Assembly: GCA_035689115.1 (NCBI GenBank)
Contig: DASSMA010000082.1
Coordinates: 62,001 to 126,000, forward strand
Source of the DNA: JAHFUS01 sp035689115
GTDB taxonomy: Bacteria > Actinomycetota > Acidimicrobiia > Acidimicrobiales > GCA-2861595
DNA length: 64,000 bases
Reading direction: 5' to 3'
The position numbers and the translations under genes were made by a program. The notes below the pieces were generated by a model that was not told where the DNA came from, did no database searches, and worked only from the letters and a program-made list of their open reading frames with translations. Every line of letters begins with the position of its first letter. Within the stretch, counting starts at the first letter, position 1. Shown here piece by piece: positions 40,147 through 49,100 of this stretch.

Positions 40147-42855
40147 TCAGCCGGTGTTCTGAATGCCCGTGGCGACGCCGTTCACCGTCAGGAGCAGGGC
40201 GCGCTTCAGCAGCGGGTCGGCGGCGCCGTTGGGTGTTCGGAGCCGCGCCAGCAGCTCGACCTGGAGATGGCAGAGAGGGTCGAGCCACTCCCGCCGGCTC
40301 TCGATCGAGCGCCGCAGGGAGGGGTTGCTGGCGAGGAGGTGAGGCTGGCGCACGACGCGAAGCAGCTCATCGACCGTGCGCTGGTACTCGGCACCGATGA
40401 CCGTGAAGATCCCGTGGAGCGCCGGGTCCACCAGGCGATCGACGTACTGCGCGGCGATGGCGAGGTCGGCCTTGGCCAGGCTCATCTCGGCGTTCGACAA
40501 GAAGGTACGGAAGAAGTTCCAGTTGACCGCCATGGCGGCCAACTCGTCGCCGTATCCGGCGGCACGCGCCGCAGCCAGGCCCGACCCGAGGCCGAACCAG
40601 GCCGGGACGATCTGGCGCGACTGCGTCCAGCCGAAGACCCATGGGATCGCCCGGAGGTCCTCGATGCCGGCACCCGGCCCGGGCCGGCGAGAGGGCCGGG
40701 ACCCGATGTTCAAGCCGTCCAGCTCCTCGACCGGCGTCGACGTCATGAAGTACCGCACCAGCCCGGGATCCTCGACGAGCTGTCGGTAGGCGGCGAAGGC
40801 GGCGTCGGAGACCACGTCCATCACGCCATCCCAGCGTTCGAGCAGCTCCAGGGGCAGGACCGACGTGCGGTGCAGCACGGACGCCTCGATCACCGCCGCC
40901 AGGGCGCGCTCCAGGTTGTAGCGAGCTCGGGCCGGCTGGCCGTACTTCGCGGGTATGACCTCGCCCTGCTCGGTGACCTTGATGGCGCCGTCGAGGGTGC
41001 CGTAGGGCTGGGCTTGGATCGCCTCGTGGGTGGGACCGCCGCCTCGGCTGATGGTCCCGCCGCGCCCGTGCGACAGGCGGAGCAACACGCCATGACGCTG
41101 GGCGACGTCGCGCAGTCGGCGCTGCGCCCGGTGGAGCTCCCACCTCGAGGTCGTGATGCCGGCTTCCTTGTTGGAGTCGGAGTAGCCGAGCATGACCTCT
41201 TGGAGGTTGCCGCGCAGCTCGACGAGGCGGCGGTAGGCGGGGTCTGAGAGCAGATCGTCGAGGAGCTGCCCTGCGGCGCGGACAGCTGAGACCGTCTCCA
41301 GCAACGGGACGAACCCGAGTCGGGCGACGCCCTGGGAAACGTCGACCAAGCCGGCCTCTCGCGCGCAGAGAACGGCGGCCAACACGTCGTCGGCGCTCTC
41401 GGTGTGAGAGATGATCCAGCTTTCGACGGCGCCGTCGCCGAACCGATCGAGCGCCGTCCGCACCGTGGCGAAGATCTCGGCCGTCGCCGACTCCTCCTCG
41501 CCGAGGCGGGCGGCCGCTGGCATCAGCGGCCGGCGCCCCGCCAACTCGGCGGCGAGCACCGCGTGCCGGTCGGCTGGTTCGAGCGCTTCGTACGGCAGGG
41601 AGCCCGATGTCTGGCCGAACCTGTCCACCAAGGAGGCCACGACGGCCTGGGTGCGCTGGGCGTGCTCCCGGACATCCATCGTGGCCAGGTGGAAGCCGAA
41701 GGCGGCCGCCGTCCGCATCGTCCGCCGCACGCTTCCCCGGGCCAGCAACTCGCCCCGGTTGGCCAGCAGCGACTCACCCATCTGGGCGAGGTCGGCAAGG
41801 AGCCCGTCCACGCTGCGGTAGCCCCCGGTCACGCCGTCTCGCGTGTTCAGAAGGCGCTGGCGGACGTATGCACATTTCATCCGGTACGGCTCCGTGGCGA
41901 GGGCCGTGCCCAACTCGGCGTGCACGCCCGGCAGCTCGGCGGCGTCGAGCGTCAGCCCGTCTCGCAGCGCCGGCGACACCTCCACGACCCGGGTCGAGCA
42001 ACCGAGGGCGTGGGCGAGGCGATCGACGGCGATGACCAACGCGTCGAGCGCCCGCTCGAACTGGGCCGTCAGCGTCCGGAGCGTCACCTCCGGCGTGATG
42101 CGCGGGTTGCCATCCCGGTCGCCGCCGACCCACGTCCCGAAGTGCAGGGGTCGGGCTGGCACGGCCAGCTCGATGCCGAGGCGCCCGAGCTCGTCCTCGA
42201 GCTCCTCCAACAACTCAGGGACGACAGCCGCCGCCAGCTGGTCGAGGTGCCACAGGACCGAGGCCGCCTCCTCGGCCGGCTTCGGCCGCTCTTCGCGCAG
42301 GGTGTTCGTCTGCCACACGGCGTCGACGAGCTCGGCGAGGCGCCGATCCACCCGCTCCCGCATACGACCGGCAACGCCCGACCGCTGCCGCAGCAACGCG
42401 TCGATGTCCCGCAGCGTGGCGAGGAGTTGGGGGCGTACCGACTGGGTGGGGTGGGCGGTGAACACCGGCCGTAGCTCCAGATGCTCGAGCGTGGCCGCCA
42501 GCTGGGTCGGATCCACGCCGGCGTCGATGATGCGGTCGACCGTGGTCGCCAGATACGTGCCCGGGGGGAGTGGCTCTTCGTGGTCGGCCTGCTCGCGCAG
42601 GTTGGCGAGGTGGAGCCAGGTCGTGAACGAGCGGACGAGCGCGATGGCGCTCGGGACGTCGACTTCGGCCAGGTAGTCGGCGAGCGCGCCGGGCGCCGCG
42701 CCCCGGGCGGTCCGTAGCTCGCGCACCTCGGCGACCATCCGAACCAGGTCCGGCCCCTCCTGGCGGCGCAATGCGTCGCCCAGCAGGCGGTCCAGCGGGT
42801 CGCCGTGGTCCTCGGCGAGAGGCGACCGATCCCACGCCTCTGCCAGCGAACTCAT
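40147..42855 (-). CDS. ppc: Phosphoenolpyruvate carboxylase
   Basis: 902 residues, full-length bacterial PEPC, which makes oxaloacetate from PEP and bicarbonate. Conserved sites: FTAHPTQS with the first catalytic His (about residue 142), GGDRDGNPR, WIISHTESADDVL, LGYSDSNKEAG, SHGRGGTISRGGGPTH, SRPSRR and the IPWVFGWTQSR loop, and the C-terminal TVNGVATGIQNTG ending in the allosteric-type tail. Its ATG overlaps the transglutaminase-like gene stop by 4 bases, an unusual setting for an anaplerotic gene. Position suggests control together with that operon. Confidence 0.95.
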   Translation of the reverse strand: MSSLAEAWDRSPLAEDHGDPLDRLLGDALRRQEGPDLVRMVAEVRELRTARGAAPGALADYLAEVDVPSAIALVRSFTTWLHLANLREQADHEEPLPPGTYLATTVDRIIDAGVDPTQLAATLEHLELRPVFTAHPTQSVRPQLLATLRDIDALLRQRSGVAGRMRERVDRRLAELVDAVWQTNTLREERPKPAEEAASVLWHLDQLAAAVVPELLEELEDELGRLGIELAVPARPLHFGTWVGGDRDGNPRITPEVTLRTLTAQFERALDALVIAVDRLAHALGCSTRVVEVSPALRDGLTLDAAELPGVHAELGTALATEPYRMKCAYVRQRLLNTRDGVTGGYRSVDGLLADLAQMGESLLANRGELLARGSVRRTMRTAAAFGFHLATMDVREHAQRTQAVVASLVDRFGQTSGSLPYEALEPADRHAVLAAELAGRRPLMPAAARLGEEESATAEIFATVRTALDRFGDGAVESWIISHTESADDVLAAVLCAREAGLVDVSQGVARLGFVPLLETVSAVRAAGQLLDDLLSDPAYRRLVELRGNLQEVMLGYSDSNKEAGITTSRWELHRAQRRLRDVAQRHGVLLRLSHGRGGTISRGGGPTHEAIQAQPYGTLDGAIKVTEQGEVIPAKYGQPARARYNLERALAAVIEASVLHRTSVLPLELLERWDGVMDVVSDAAFAAYRQLVEDPGLVRYFMTSTPVEELDGLNIGSRPSRRPGPGAGIEDLRAIPWVFGWTQSRQIVPAWFGLGSGLAAARAAGYGDELAAMAVNWNFFRTFLSNAEMSLAKADLAIAAQYVDRLVDPALHGIFTVIGAEYQRTVDELLRVVRQPHLLASNPSLRRSIESRREWLDPLCHLQVELLARLRTPNGAADPLLKRALLLTVNGVATGIQNTG

Positions 42856-43664
42856 GCGGGTGAGGGTGAGGCCGGTTCGAGGGTCTTCGTGGTTCGCAGG
42901 ACTCCGGGACTGTCGCCGTGGAACCGGCCCGACGTGGGCGCCACGTCGGCGTAGTCGCGCCCGATGGCGACGGTCAGGTAGCCGCGCTCGGCCCTGCGGT
43001 CGTGCGTCGGGTCGAGGGCCACCGCGAGCGAGCCGACGACGACCTCCACCCATGCGTGCGAGCCGCCTTCTCCGACCATGTGGCCGGACACGTAGCGGGC
43101 CGCCACACCCGCCGCCCGGCACAAGGCCAGCATCACGTGGGCGAAGTCCTGGCACACGCCGGAGCCTCCGGTGACAGCTTCGGCGGCGGTCGTGGCCACG
43201 GTTGTGACGTCGTGCTCGTAGGAGAGCGCCGAATGCGTCCATGTGCACGCCGCCTCGGCGAAGGACAAGCCACCGCCGTGCGTCGCCTGGAGCCGACCGG
43301 CCACCGCCCCGAGGTAGTCGTCGGGCCGGGTGAGCAGGCGTCCCGCATCCCACCGCCGAGCGAAGGGCGCAGGAACGGTCGCCACCCCGCCCGGGCCCTG
43401 TTGGCGGACGAGGGCCCACACCTCGAACTCGATGGCCTCGTCGACGCGATCGGCCACGACTTCCACGACGTGGTTGCCGAAGGCGTCGGTCTGGGCGCTC
43501 ATTCGGGCCACTGCCCCCTTCACGACCACCGAATGTTCGAGGAGGAGCTGGTCGCCATGCGAGGCGCGGGGGACGGCCACGAGCCGGTGATGCAGCCGTC
43601 GGGCCGGAGATGCGTACTGGTAGTGGAACGTCTGGCGCAGCGCCCACGCAGGCATTTCAGTCAC
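42852..43664 (-). CDS. Transglutaminase-like protein
   Basis: 270 residues. An N-terminal beta domain (about 1-95, WALRQTFHYQYASPARRLHH) is followed by the papain-like transglutaminase core with the triad Cys in GGSGVCQDFAHV, His in GSHAWVEV and Asp in ALDPTHDR. No signal peptide, so cytoplasmic. Such proteins usually occur in operons with alpha-E and ATP-grasp proteins; here the partners are a second copy and PEP carboxylase. Overlaps both neighbours by 4 bases. Confidence 0.88.
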   Translation of the reverse strand: MTEMPAWALRQTFHYQYASPARRLHHRLVAVPRASHGDQLLLEHSVVVKGAVARMSAQTDAFGNHVVEVVADRVDEAIEFEVWALVRQQGPGGVATVPAPFARRWDAGRLLTRPDDYLGAVAGRLQATHGGGLSFAEAACTWTHSALSYEHDVTTVATTAAEAVTGGSGVCQDFAHVMLALCRAAGVAARYVSGHMVGEGGSHAWVEVVVGSLAVALDPTHDRRAERGYLTVAIGRDYADVAPTSGRFHGDSPGVLRTTKTLEPASPSPA

Positions 43665-44481
43665 CCATCGCGCACCTCGTCGGCCCAGACTTCCATCAGC
43701 TCGAGCTCGGCCGAGCCCCAGGTGGTGACCATTGCCGCGTCGAGGGCGTCACGACCCCGGGCGATGACGACCCGGCCGATCCGGGGCTCGTTGTTGCGGG
43801 GGTCGAACGTCCACCATGCGCCGTCGAGCCAGACCTCGACCCAGGAACAGAAGTCCATGGGCAGGTCGGGAGGCGTCACCGCGACATCGGGCAGGTACCC
43901 GGCGACGTAGCGGGCGGGCACGTTCAGGGCGCGGCAGAGGGTGATCATGAGCTGGGTGAAGTCCCGGCAGACGCCGGTGCGCGACTGCCATATGTCGAGC
44001 GCGGTCGTCGACGCAGTGCTCGCCCCGACCTCGTACCGGATGTGCTCGTGGACCCAGTCCGAGACGGCCTGCACACGGGCCCATCCCGGCTGAATGTCAC
44101 CGAACAGGTCCCAAGCCTGGTCCTGGAGCGCGTCTGGCAGCAGAAGCGGCTGGCGAGCAGGTAGAGGAACGCCTCGTCGGGCAGGTCCTCGATCGAGCTC
44201 TGTTCCGCCTCCTTGTCGGCGTCGTCAAACGTCGGCGGGACCTCGATGGTGGCCTCGTAGCGCAGGGTCGACGGCCCCTTCGGCAGCGTGAGGCGGTCGC
44301 AGAGATTCCCGTAGCTGTCCAGGTACACCCGGGCCGGCGCCGGCGGCTGCCAAGCCTCGGCGACGATGCGGTGGAGGCCGTCGGGGCGCGGTCGGATCTG
44401 CCACAGCGAAGGCGCGGCATCCACTGCTTCGTGATCGAACCGGCATCCGACCCGGACCAGCACGCCGCCAGTTTGTACCAC
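43661..44481 (-). pseudogene. Transglutaminase-like gene interrupted by a frameshift
   Basis: The first part (from GTG 44481, about 113 residues to LLASRFC) and the second part (LPDALQDQAWDLF onward, with GVCRDFTQL, DFCSWVEVWL and FDPRNNEP as triad regions) belong to one about 270-residue transglutaminase-like protein but lie in different frames. Adding one base at about 44140 (GGCAG to GGCAGG on the plus strand) restores a continuous frame. Either a real single-base deletion or a sequencing error. Upstream of, and overlapping by ATGA, the intact paralogue. Confidence 0.85.
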
Positions 44482-44811
44482 GGCAGTGAACGGCCGGTCG
44501 CCGCCCCGTGTCGACTCTGTGAACGGGAGGCGCGAGCGGGGTTCTGGCCCGCGTACAGCTTGCGGTCGACCTCGACGTGAGGGCGCAGAGGGATGCGGCC
44601 CCTGCGGTAGTCGACGCCGGGCTCGGCCTCACCGATTTCATCGACGACCGGGCTGACATGCACCAGGCACTCCACGGCGTCGTCGACCGCCGCAATCTCT
44701 TCGGCCCGCAACAACGACCCGGCGCCGGGACGAAACAGGTGACCGATGTCGGGTCAATCGACTCTACGAGTGCGGGCCCGCCTGCGATGACACTGTTGCC
44801 AGGAGGCAGCC
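44482..44811. other. Interval without a supported gene
   Basis: 330 bases between the divergent frameshifted transglutaminase gene and the ABC ATPase gene. A minus-strand frame of about 65 codons (from about 44714) reads like a real helix-strand protein (VVDEIGEAEPGVDYRRGRI, PLRPHVEVDRKLYAG) but has no recognised family and would overlap the transglutaminase start. It may be the 3' end of a lost gene. Promoters for both flanking genes should be in this stretch; AGGAGG at about 44801 serves the ATPase. Confidence 0.5.
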
Positions 44812-45699
44812 GTGCTCGAATTCGATGCCGCGGCCAAGCGATTCGGCAGCTTGCAGGCCCTCGACGCGTGCTCGTTCACGGCGCGACCTGGGCGGCTCAC
44901 GGGCTTCCTCGGACCGAACGGGGCGGGGAAGACCACTGCGATGCGCACCTTGTTCGGGCTGGTCGAACTCGACAGTGGCGCTGTGCGCTGGCGGGGCGCT
45001 GCAATCGGCCCCGAACAACGAGCCCGGTTCGGCTACATGCCGGAGGAGCGCGGGCTCTACCCCCGGATGCGGGTGCGCGATCAGCTCGTCTACCTCGGCA
45101 GGCTCTGCGGCCGCAGCACCGCAGCGGTGAACCGGACTGTTGACGCGTGGCTCGAGCGCCTCGGCATCTCCAGCCGGGCGGCCGACCGGCTCGACGCCCT
45201 CTCCCACGGGAACCAGCAACGCGTCCAGCTCATCGCAGCGCTCGTCAACGAACCCGAGCTGCTCGTGCTCGACGAGCCGTTCTCCGGCCTTGACCCACTC
45301 GCCATGACTGCCATGTCCGAGATGCTCGCCGAGGTGGCCTCGGCGGGAACGACCGTGCTCTTCTCGAGCCACCAGCTCGACCTCGTCGAGGACATCTGCG
45401 AGGACGTCGTCATCATCAACGCCGGACGGGTCATGCGCGCCGGTGATCTCGCCGAGCTGCGGGCCGAGGTACCCCAGCGCATCGTGACCATCCGCTACCG
45501 CGGAACCGCACCCGACTGGCCGCGATCGTCTTCCTTCCAGGTCGTCGACCAGCACGAGGGCGAGGCCCGGCTGCGCGTCGAACAGGACGCCGATCTCCCG
45601 GCGATGCTCGCCGCGGCGCAACGCACCACCGAAGTGGTCTCGTTCTCCTACGAGCCGCCGACGCTGTCCGAGCTGTTCCGGCAGGCGGTGGCGGCATGA
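44812..45699 (+). CDS. ABC-2 type transporter ATP-binding protein (NatA-like)
   Basis: 295 residues. Walker A GPNGAGKTT near 35-43, Q-loop region GYMPEERGLYPRM, signature LSHGNQQRVQ, Walker B LLVLDEPFSGLDP and switch His in LFSSHQLDLVED. The last 80 residues are the small C-terminal domain typical of NatA-like ATPases. GTG 44812 has an ideal AGGAGG upstream. Overlaps the permease gene by ATGA. Likely exports sodium, a drug or a lipid with that permease. Confidence 0.92.
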   Translation: MLEFDAAAKRFGSLQALDACSFTARPGRLTGFLGPNGAGKTTAMRTLFGLVELDSGAVRWRGAAIGPEQRARFGYMPEERGLYPRMRVRDQLVYLGRLCGRSTAAVNRTVDAWLERLGISSRAADRLDALSHGNQQRVQLIAALVNEPELLVLDEPFSGLDPLAMTAMSEMLAEVASAGTTVLFSSHQLDLVEDICEDVVIINAGRVMRAGDLAELRAEVPQRIVTIRYRGTAPDWPRSSSFQVVDQHEGEARLRVEQDADLPAMLAAAQRTTEVVSFSYEPPTLSELFRQAVAA

Positions 45700-47162
45700 A
45701 CGGCGCACATCAGACGTGGCTCGTAGCAGCCCGAGAGCTGCGCGAGCGCGGCCGCTCTCGTGCCTTCCTCGGATCGCTTGTTCTCATGCTGCTGGCGGTT
45801 GCGGGCGCCATCGTGCTGCCCGCCTTCCTCGACACGGGCCCGGGCACCAAGGACGTCGGGCTGACGGGCACGTCACCAGCGGGGCTCCCCGCCGCGCTCC
45901 AGGCACAGGGCGGCGCGGTCGGCACCAAGATCCGCATCCACCGCTACGACACGCAGACTGGCGGCGAGGCCGCCGTGCGCGACGGTGGCCTCGACGTGCT
46001 CGTCGTCGACGGCCGACAGCTCGAGTGGCGCAAGCGTGCCGATGAGCAACTGAAGGCCGTCGTGACCGGCGCCATCCAGCTCGTCACCGTCCGCGAACGG
46101 GCCGAGGCCGCCGGGATGAACCCCGACGACCTCCTCGCTGTCGTCCAGCCCCTGGCAGTCACCAACGTCGGGCTCGGCCAGGTCGCGGGACGAAGTCCCG
46201 ATGACGAGACGGCCGCGTTCCTGATGACGTTGATCCTGTTCTTCTCGATCAGCACCTACGGCGCCATGGTCCTCAGCGGCGTGGTCGAGGAGAAGTCGAG
46301 CCGCACTGTCGAGGTCCTCCTCGCGCGCATGCCCGCTCGCAATCTGCTGGCCGGCAAGATCGCCGGCATCGGTCTCCTCGGATTGGCACAGGTCGCGGCG
46401 ACCGCCGTGGTGGCGCTCGTCGCCGCCTCGCTCGCCGACTCCTTCGACGTTCCCGCCGTCCGAGGGACCGTCCTCGTCTGGGCTGTCGTGTGGTTCGTGC
46501 TCGGCTATGCCCTCTACGCGACCGTGTTCGGCGCCCTCGGATCGCTCGCATCCCGCACCGAGGACGCATCGAGCGTCACCGGCCCGGTGACCGTCCTCCT
46601 CGTCCTCGGCTTCATGGTGTCCTTCGCCGCCATTGGCAGCACCGAGGCCACCTGGGCGCACCTGGTCTCCTGGTTCCCGATCACCGCACCCCTCGCCATG
46701 CCCAACCGCATCGCCATGGGCGTGGCCACCTGGTGGGATCCAGTGGTCGCCGTCTCCTTCACCGTCGCGACGATCGCGGGGCTGGTCGTGCTCGGCGGAC
46801 GCGTCTACACCCGAGCGATGCTCCACACGGGGGCAACGCTCTCGCTCGGCGATGCGTGGCGAGGCGCACCACGGCCGACTCGCTCGAACGTGCCCACGGT
46901 GATCGAAACGACCGAACGGAAGGAGGAACCCGTCGTGACGCAGTCGACGACACGGGAAGCCCGCACGCTGCTCATCCTCATCGTCACCGCCATGGTCGTC
47001 GGTGGCGTCGTGTTCGCCTTGGCCGGGGACTTCGTGGTGGGAGTCGGCGTTGGCGCCGCCTTCTTCGCGCTCACACGACAGGCCCTGAAGGTCTGGGGAC
47101 GCAGGAGCGACCACGAGGCCGACACGTCGAGGGGGCGTGACCGCGAGCCGCTCCACCAGTAG
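45696..47162 (+). CDS. ABC-2 type transporter permease (NatB-like) with extra C-terminal helices
   Basis: 488 residues. An N-terminal helix (about 25-45), an extracytoplasmic domain (50-165) and five further helices up to about 375 form the NatB layout, with GVVEEKSSRTVEVLLARMP, the conserved coupling segment, at about 195-213. After residue 380 an added region contains a polar linker and two more hydrophobic helices (about 424-443 and 446-462) that are not usual for NatB, perhaps a fused small membrane protein. Works with the ATPase of the previous gene. Confidence 0.85.
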   Translation: MNGAHQTWLVAARELRERGRSRAFLGSLVLMLLAVAGAIVLPAFLDTGPGTKDVGLTGTSPAGLPAALQAQGGAVGTKIRIHRYDTQTGGEAAVRDGGLDVLVVDGRQLEWRKRADEQLKAVVTGAIQLVTVRERAEAAGMNPDDLLAVVQPLAVTNVGLGQVAGRSPDDETAAFLMTLILFFSISTYGAMVLSGVVEEKSSRTVEVLLARMPARNLLAGKIAGIGLLGLAQVAATAVVALVAASLADSFDVPAVRGTVLVWAVVWFVLGYALYATVFGALGSLASRTEDASSVTGPVTVLLVLGFMVSFAAIGSTEATWAHLVSWFPITAPLAMPNRIAMGVATWWDPVVAVSFTVATIAGLVVLGGRVYTRAMLHTGATLSLGDAWRGAPRPTRSNVPTVIETTERKEEPVVTQSTTREARTLLILIVTAMVVGGVVFALAGDFVVGVGVGAAFFALTRQALKVWGRRSDHEADTSRGRDREPLHQ

Positions 47163-47383
47163 CCAGCCGACCCCCTCGCGCCATCCGGGTCAGCGCCCGG
47201 GCAACGACGCAGACACCGGCGAACACCACGATTGGTGACCAAGGACTCTGCCCTGAAGCAGACGTGCGTCGCACGCTTGGTCATGGAGAGGTGAGGCCGT
47301 GACCGACACCCGAGCGAGGATGAGCCGCGCGTGCGCGAGCACAGGGTGGACGCTACGACAGCTGGGCTGACGGAGGCCGCACG

Positions 47384-47860
47384 ATGAAGACCGCCGAACA
47401 GCGAAATCCCAAGCTTCCGCCCGCGTGGTTCAAGCACGCGTTCTGGCGCTGCCACCGAGCCCTCTACCGGCTCAGCCGCGGCCGGTTCCTCTGGACACCC
47501 GCCAGCAAACGCGGGTGGGGCACGATGCATCTCACCACGATCGGCCGCAAGTCCGGCACGGAGCGCGACGTGATCGTCGCCTACCTCGAGGACGGACCGA
47601 ACGTGACCGGTCTCGCGATGAACGGCTGGGACGAAGGCCATCCCGCGTGGTGGCTCAACCTCGAAGCCCACCCCGACGCCGTGATCCGACTCCCCCACCA
47701 GGAACCCCGCCCCGTGCACGCACGCCTTGCCGTCGGCGACGAACGCGAGCGCCTGTGGCAGCGCTGGCTGTCCATCGAGCCCGAAGACGAGTTCTTCGCT
47801 CGTCGCCGCTCCGTGGAGACACCCGTCGTCGTCTTCGAACCCACCCGGAACGCGGCCTGA
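47384..47860 (+). CDS. Deazaflavin (F420)-dependent nitroreductase family protein
   Basis: 158 residues, split-barrel of the DDN/F420-H2-dependent reductase family: RGRFLWTPASKRGWGTMHLTTIGRKSG with the typical TIGRKSG phosphate-binding loop, then RDVIVAYLEDG, GWDEGHPAWWLNLEAHPDAVI and VVVFEPTRNA at the end. It reduces quinones, nitro compounds or unsaturated lactones in relatives. The ATG is preceded by ACGGAGG at normal distance. The 221 bases upstream after the permease gene contain no clear gene. Confidence 0.88.
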   Translation: MKTAEQRNPKLPPAWFKHAFWRCHRALYRLSRGRFLWTPASKRGWGTMHLTTIGRKSGTERDVIVAYLEDGPNVTGLAMNGWDEGHPAWWLNLEAHPDAVIRLPHQEPRPVHARLAVGDERERLWQRWLSIEPEDEFFARRRSVETPVVVFEPTRNAA

Positions 47861-47875
47861 GGCAACCGGGGATCC

Positions 47876-47970
47876 GAACCCGACGAGCCACCCGCCGACC
47901 TGCGGCGCTTCTATGCGGTCATCTACGAGGGCCTCGACCCGATCACCGGACGCGAGCGGCGCCGTCGGCA
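47876..47970 (+). pseudogene. Fragment of a tyrosine integrase arm-binding domain
   Basis: About 30 codons directly after the preceding gene read RRFYAVIYEGLDPITGRERR, which is the start of the AP2-like arm-DNA-binding domain of phage or ICE tyrosine integrases (the WxxYDxxTGK-type strand). There is no start codon, no core-binding or catalytic domain, and the similarity ends within 10 more codons. It is a leftover of an integrated element, next to another remnant. Confidence 0.6.
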
Positions 47971-47997
47971 CGCGGCCGGCACCGTCACCACCTCTCG

Positions 47998-48212
47998 GCG
48001 AGCATCGGGGACCTCGTGCTGGAGGTCTACCCGGGACGGGCGACATCGAGGCACGACGAGCGACGTGTGCCTCGGCCTGCGGCTCAACGGAGAATCTCGA
48101 GCGGCAATTCAGTGAAGCGAACCTCGAGGTCAGCGTCGTAGACCGTGACGGTGGAAGCGTCGTCGTGGTGAGAGATGCCGACGGGCGCAAGCTCGAGCCG
48201 GCGGCATCGTGA
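47998..48212 (+). pseudogene. C-terminal fragment of a VOC/glyoxalase-like gene
   Basis: Pieces in three frames together resemble the second half of a VOC protein: SIGDLVLEVYPGR in one frame, VCLGLRL in the next, and ENLERQFSEANLEVSVVDRD with VVVVRDADGRKLEPAAS at the end in the third. At least two frameshifts separate them and the N-terminal half is missing. Dead remnant. With the integrase piece just before it, this marks a scar of insertion and deletion. Confidence 0.55.
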
Positions 48213-48231
48213 GCTGAGCTGCACCGGCGAG

Positions 48232-48591
48232 TCAGTCGTCCCCAGCGCGATTGCGACGGGCGGTGAGCTCGGATCGGTATCCCTTGATCTGCGTCACGAT
48301 GTCGACGTCTGCGTCGCTCCACAGTTCGACGAGGCCGTTCTCGTCAGCACCCGCCAAGAGCTGATCAGCTGCGGCGATCGCCGCATCGAGCGTCTCGTCG
48401 AGGCGATAGACCGGCCACACGTACACGCGGCACAGCTGGGTGCACAGCCAAAGTGCGGCGAGCATCTCATGACCACCACCGGATCGCAGCCCTTCGAGCA
48501 CCCGGTCGACGATCGGCGTGTCGTCCCACAGCTCGCCGAACCAGTCGGCGGCGCTGTCGTTGTCCCAAGGGTCGAACCCCCACGTCCCCAC
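48232..48591 (-). CDS. DUF4259 family protein
   Basis: 119 residues with the family opening MGTWGFDPWDNDSAADWF (WGxGxFxNDxAxDW type), then an Ala-rich helical domain. DUF4259 proteins are small, common, and of unknown role; some sit in contact-dependent or immunity contexts. The stop lies 20 bases after the VOC remnant on the other strand. Next on the same strand is a 97-residue unknown gene, 12 bases away. Confidence 0.85.
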   Translation of the reverse strand: MGTWGFDPWDNDSAADWFGELWDDTPIVDRVLEGLRSGGGHEMLAALWLCTQLCRVYVWPVYRLDETLDAAIAAADQLLAGADENGLVELWSDADVDIVTQIKGYRSELTARRNRAGDD

Positions 48592-48603
48592 GGCGGCGCC
48601 CGA

Positions 48604-48897
48604 TCAGGTGCAGAGCTGGTCGATTGTGCGGCGTTCTCGGACCTGATCCGGGAACGTCACGGGCGACGTGTCGACGACCCACACGAACGAGCCGTCGGCC
48701 GACACGGACGTGCTGCAGCTGACACCCAGGCTCCGAGCGCACGCTCGGGCAGCTCGACGCCACCTGGCGATGTCGTCGATATCAGCGTTCGAGACCTTCA
48801 ACATGCCGGCCCAGCGAAGGCTTTGCGGAATCGCCGGCAGCAGGTCGGCGGCGAGTCGATCGACCCTCACGCCCTCGATGTCGACGACCTTGGCCAC
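48604..48897 (-). CDS. Hypothetical protein
   Basis: 97 residues from GTG 48897; an upstream start at 48933 is less likely. A basic-acidic helical protein with ARWRRAARACARSLGVSC and the strand FVWVVDT. It resembles small phage- or plasmid-type proteins in which an N-terminal alpha domain is followed by a two-strand end (RRLGRRIETHV-like), but no family is certain. Two Cys. It is 12 bases upstream of DUF4259 and may share its transcript. Confidence 0.6.
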   Translation of the reverse strand: MAKVVDIEGVRVDRLAADLLPAIPQSLRWAGMLKVSNADIDDIARWRRAARACARSLGVSCSTSVSADGSFVWVVDTSPVTFPDQVRERRTIDQLCT

Positions 48898-48952
48898 GAC
48901 GCCTCCGGATCTTCCGTTGCAGTCCGTTTGCACGGACCGCCGGGTGCAGGAA

Positions 48953-48973
48953 GGCCCCGCACACGGCGGGGCC
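48953..48973 (-). terminator. Hairpin terminator downstream of tRNA-fMet
   Basis: Perfect 8-bp G/C stem GGCCCCGC (48953-48960) with GCGGGGCC (48966-48973) and a five-base loop, 18 bases past the 3' end of the tRNA gene. Only a weak T-tract follows, as usual for high-GC actinobacteria. A second small hairpin (48922-48937) lies further on. Confidence 0.6.
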
Positions 48974-48990
48974 CTGACTGCTGTTTCGAG

Positions 48991-49064
<74 letters not shown>

Positions 49065-49100
49065 GCGGAATTCTCAAGATTAGCACGCCGCCGGCGGGCG

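Noticed and set aside
44511..44714. A minus-strand frame with plausible protein texture upstream of the frameshifted transglutaminase gene
   Set aside because: No family match known to me and it would overlap the transglutaminase start; listed only as part of the uncalled interval.
47235..47294. A 19-residue frame reading MTKDSALKQTCVARLVMER, similar to the start of a small conserved protein
   Set aside because: Too short, followed by a stop, with no continuation in other frames; could be a remnant but is not enough to call.
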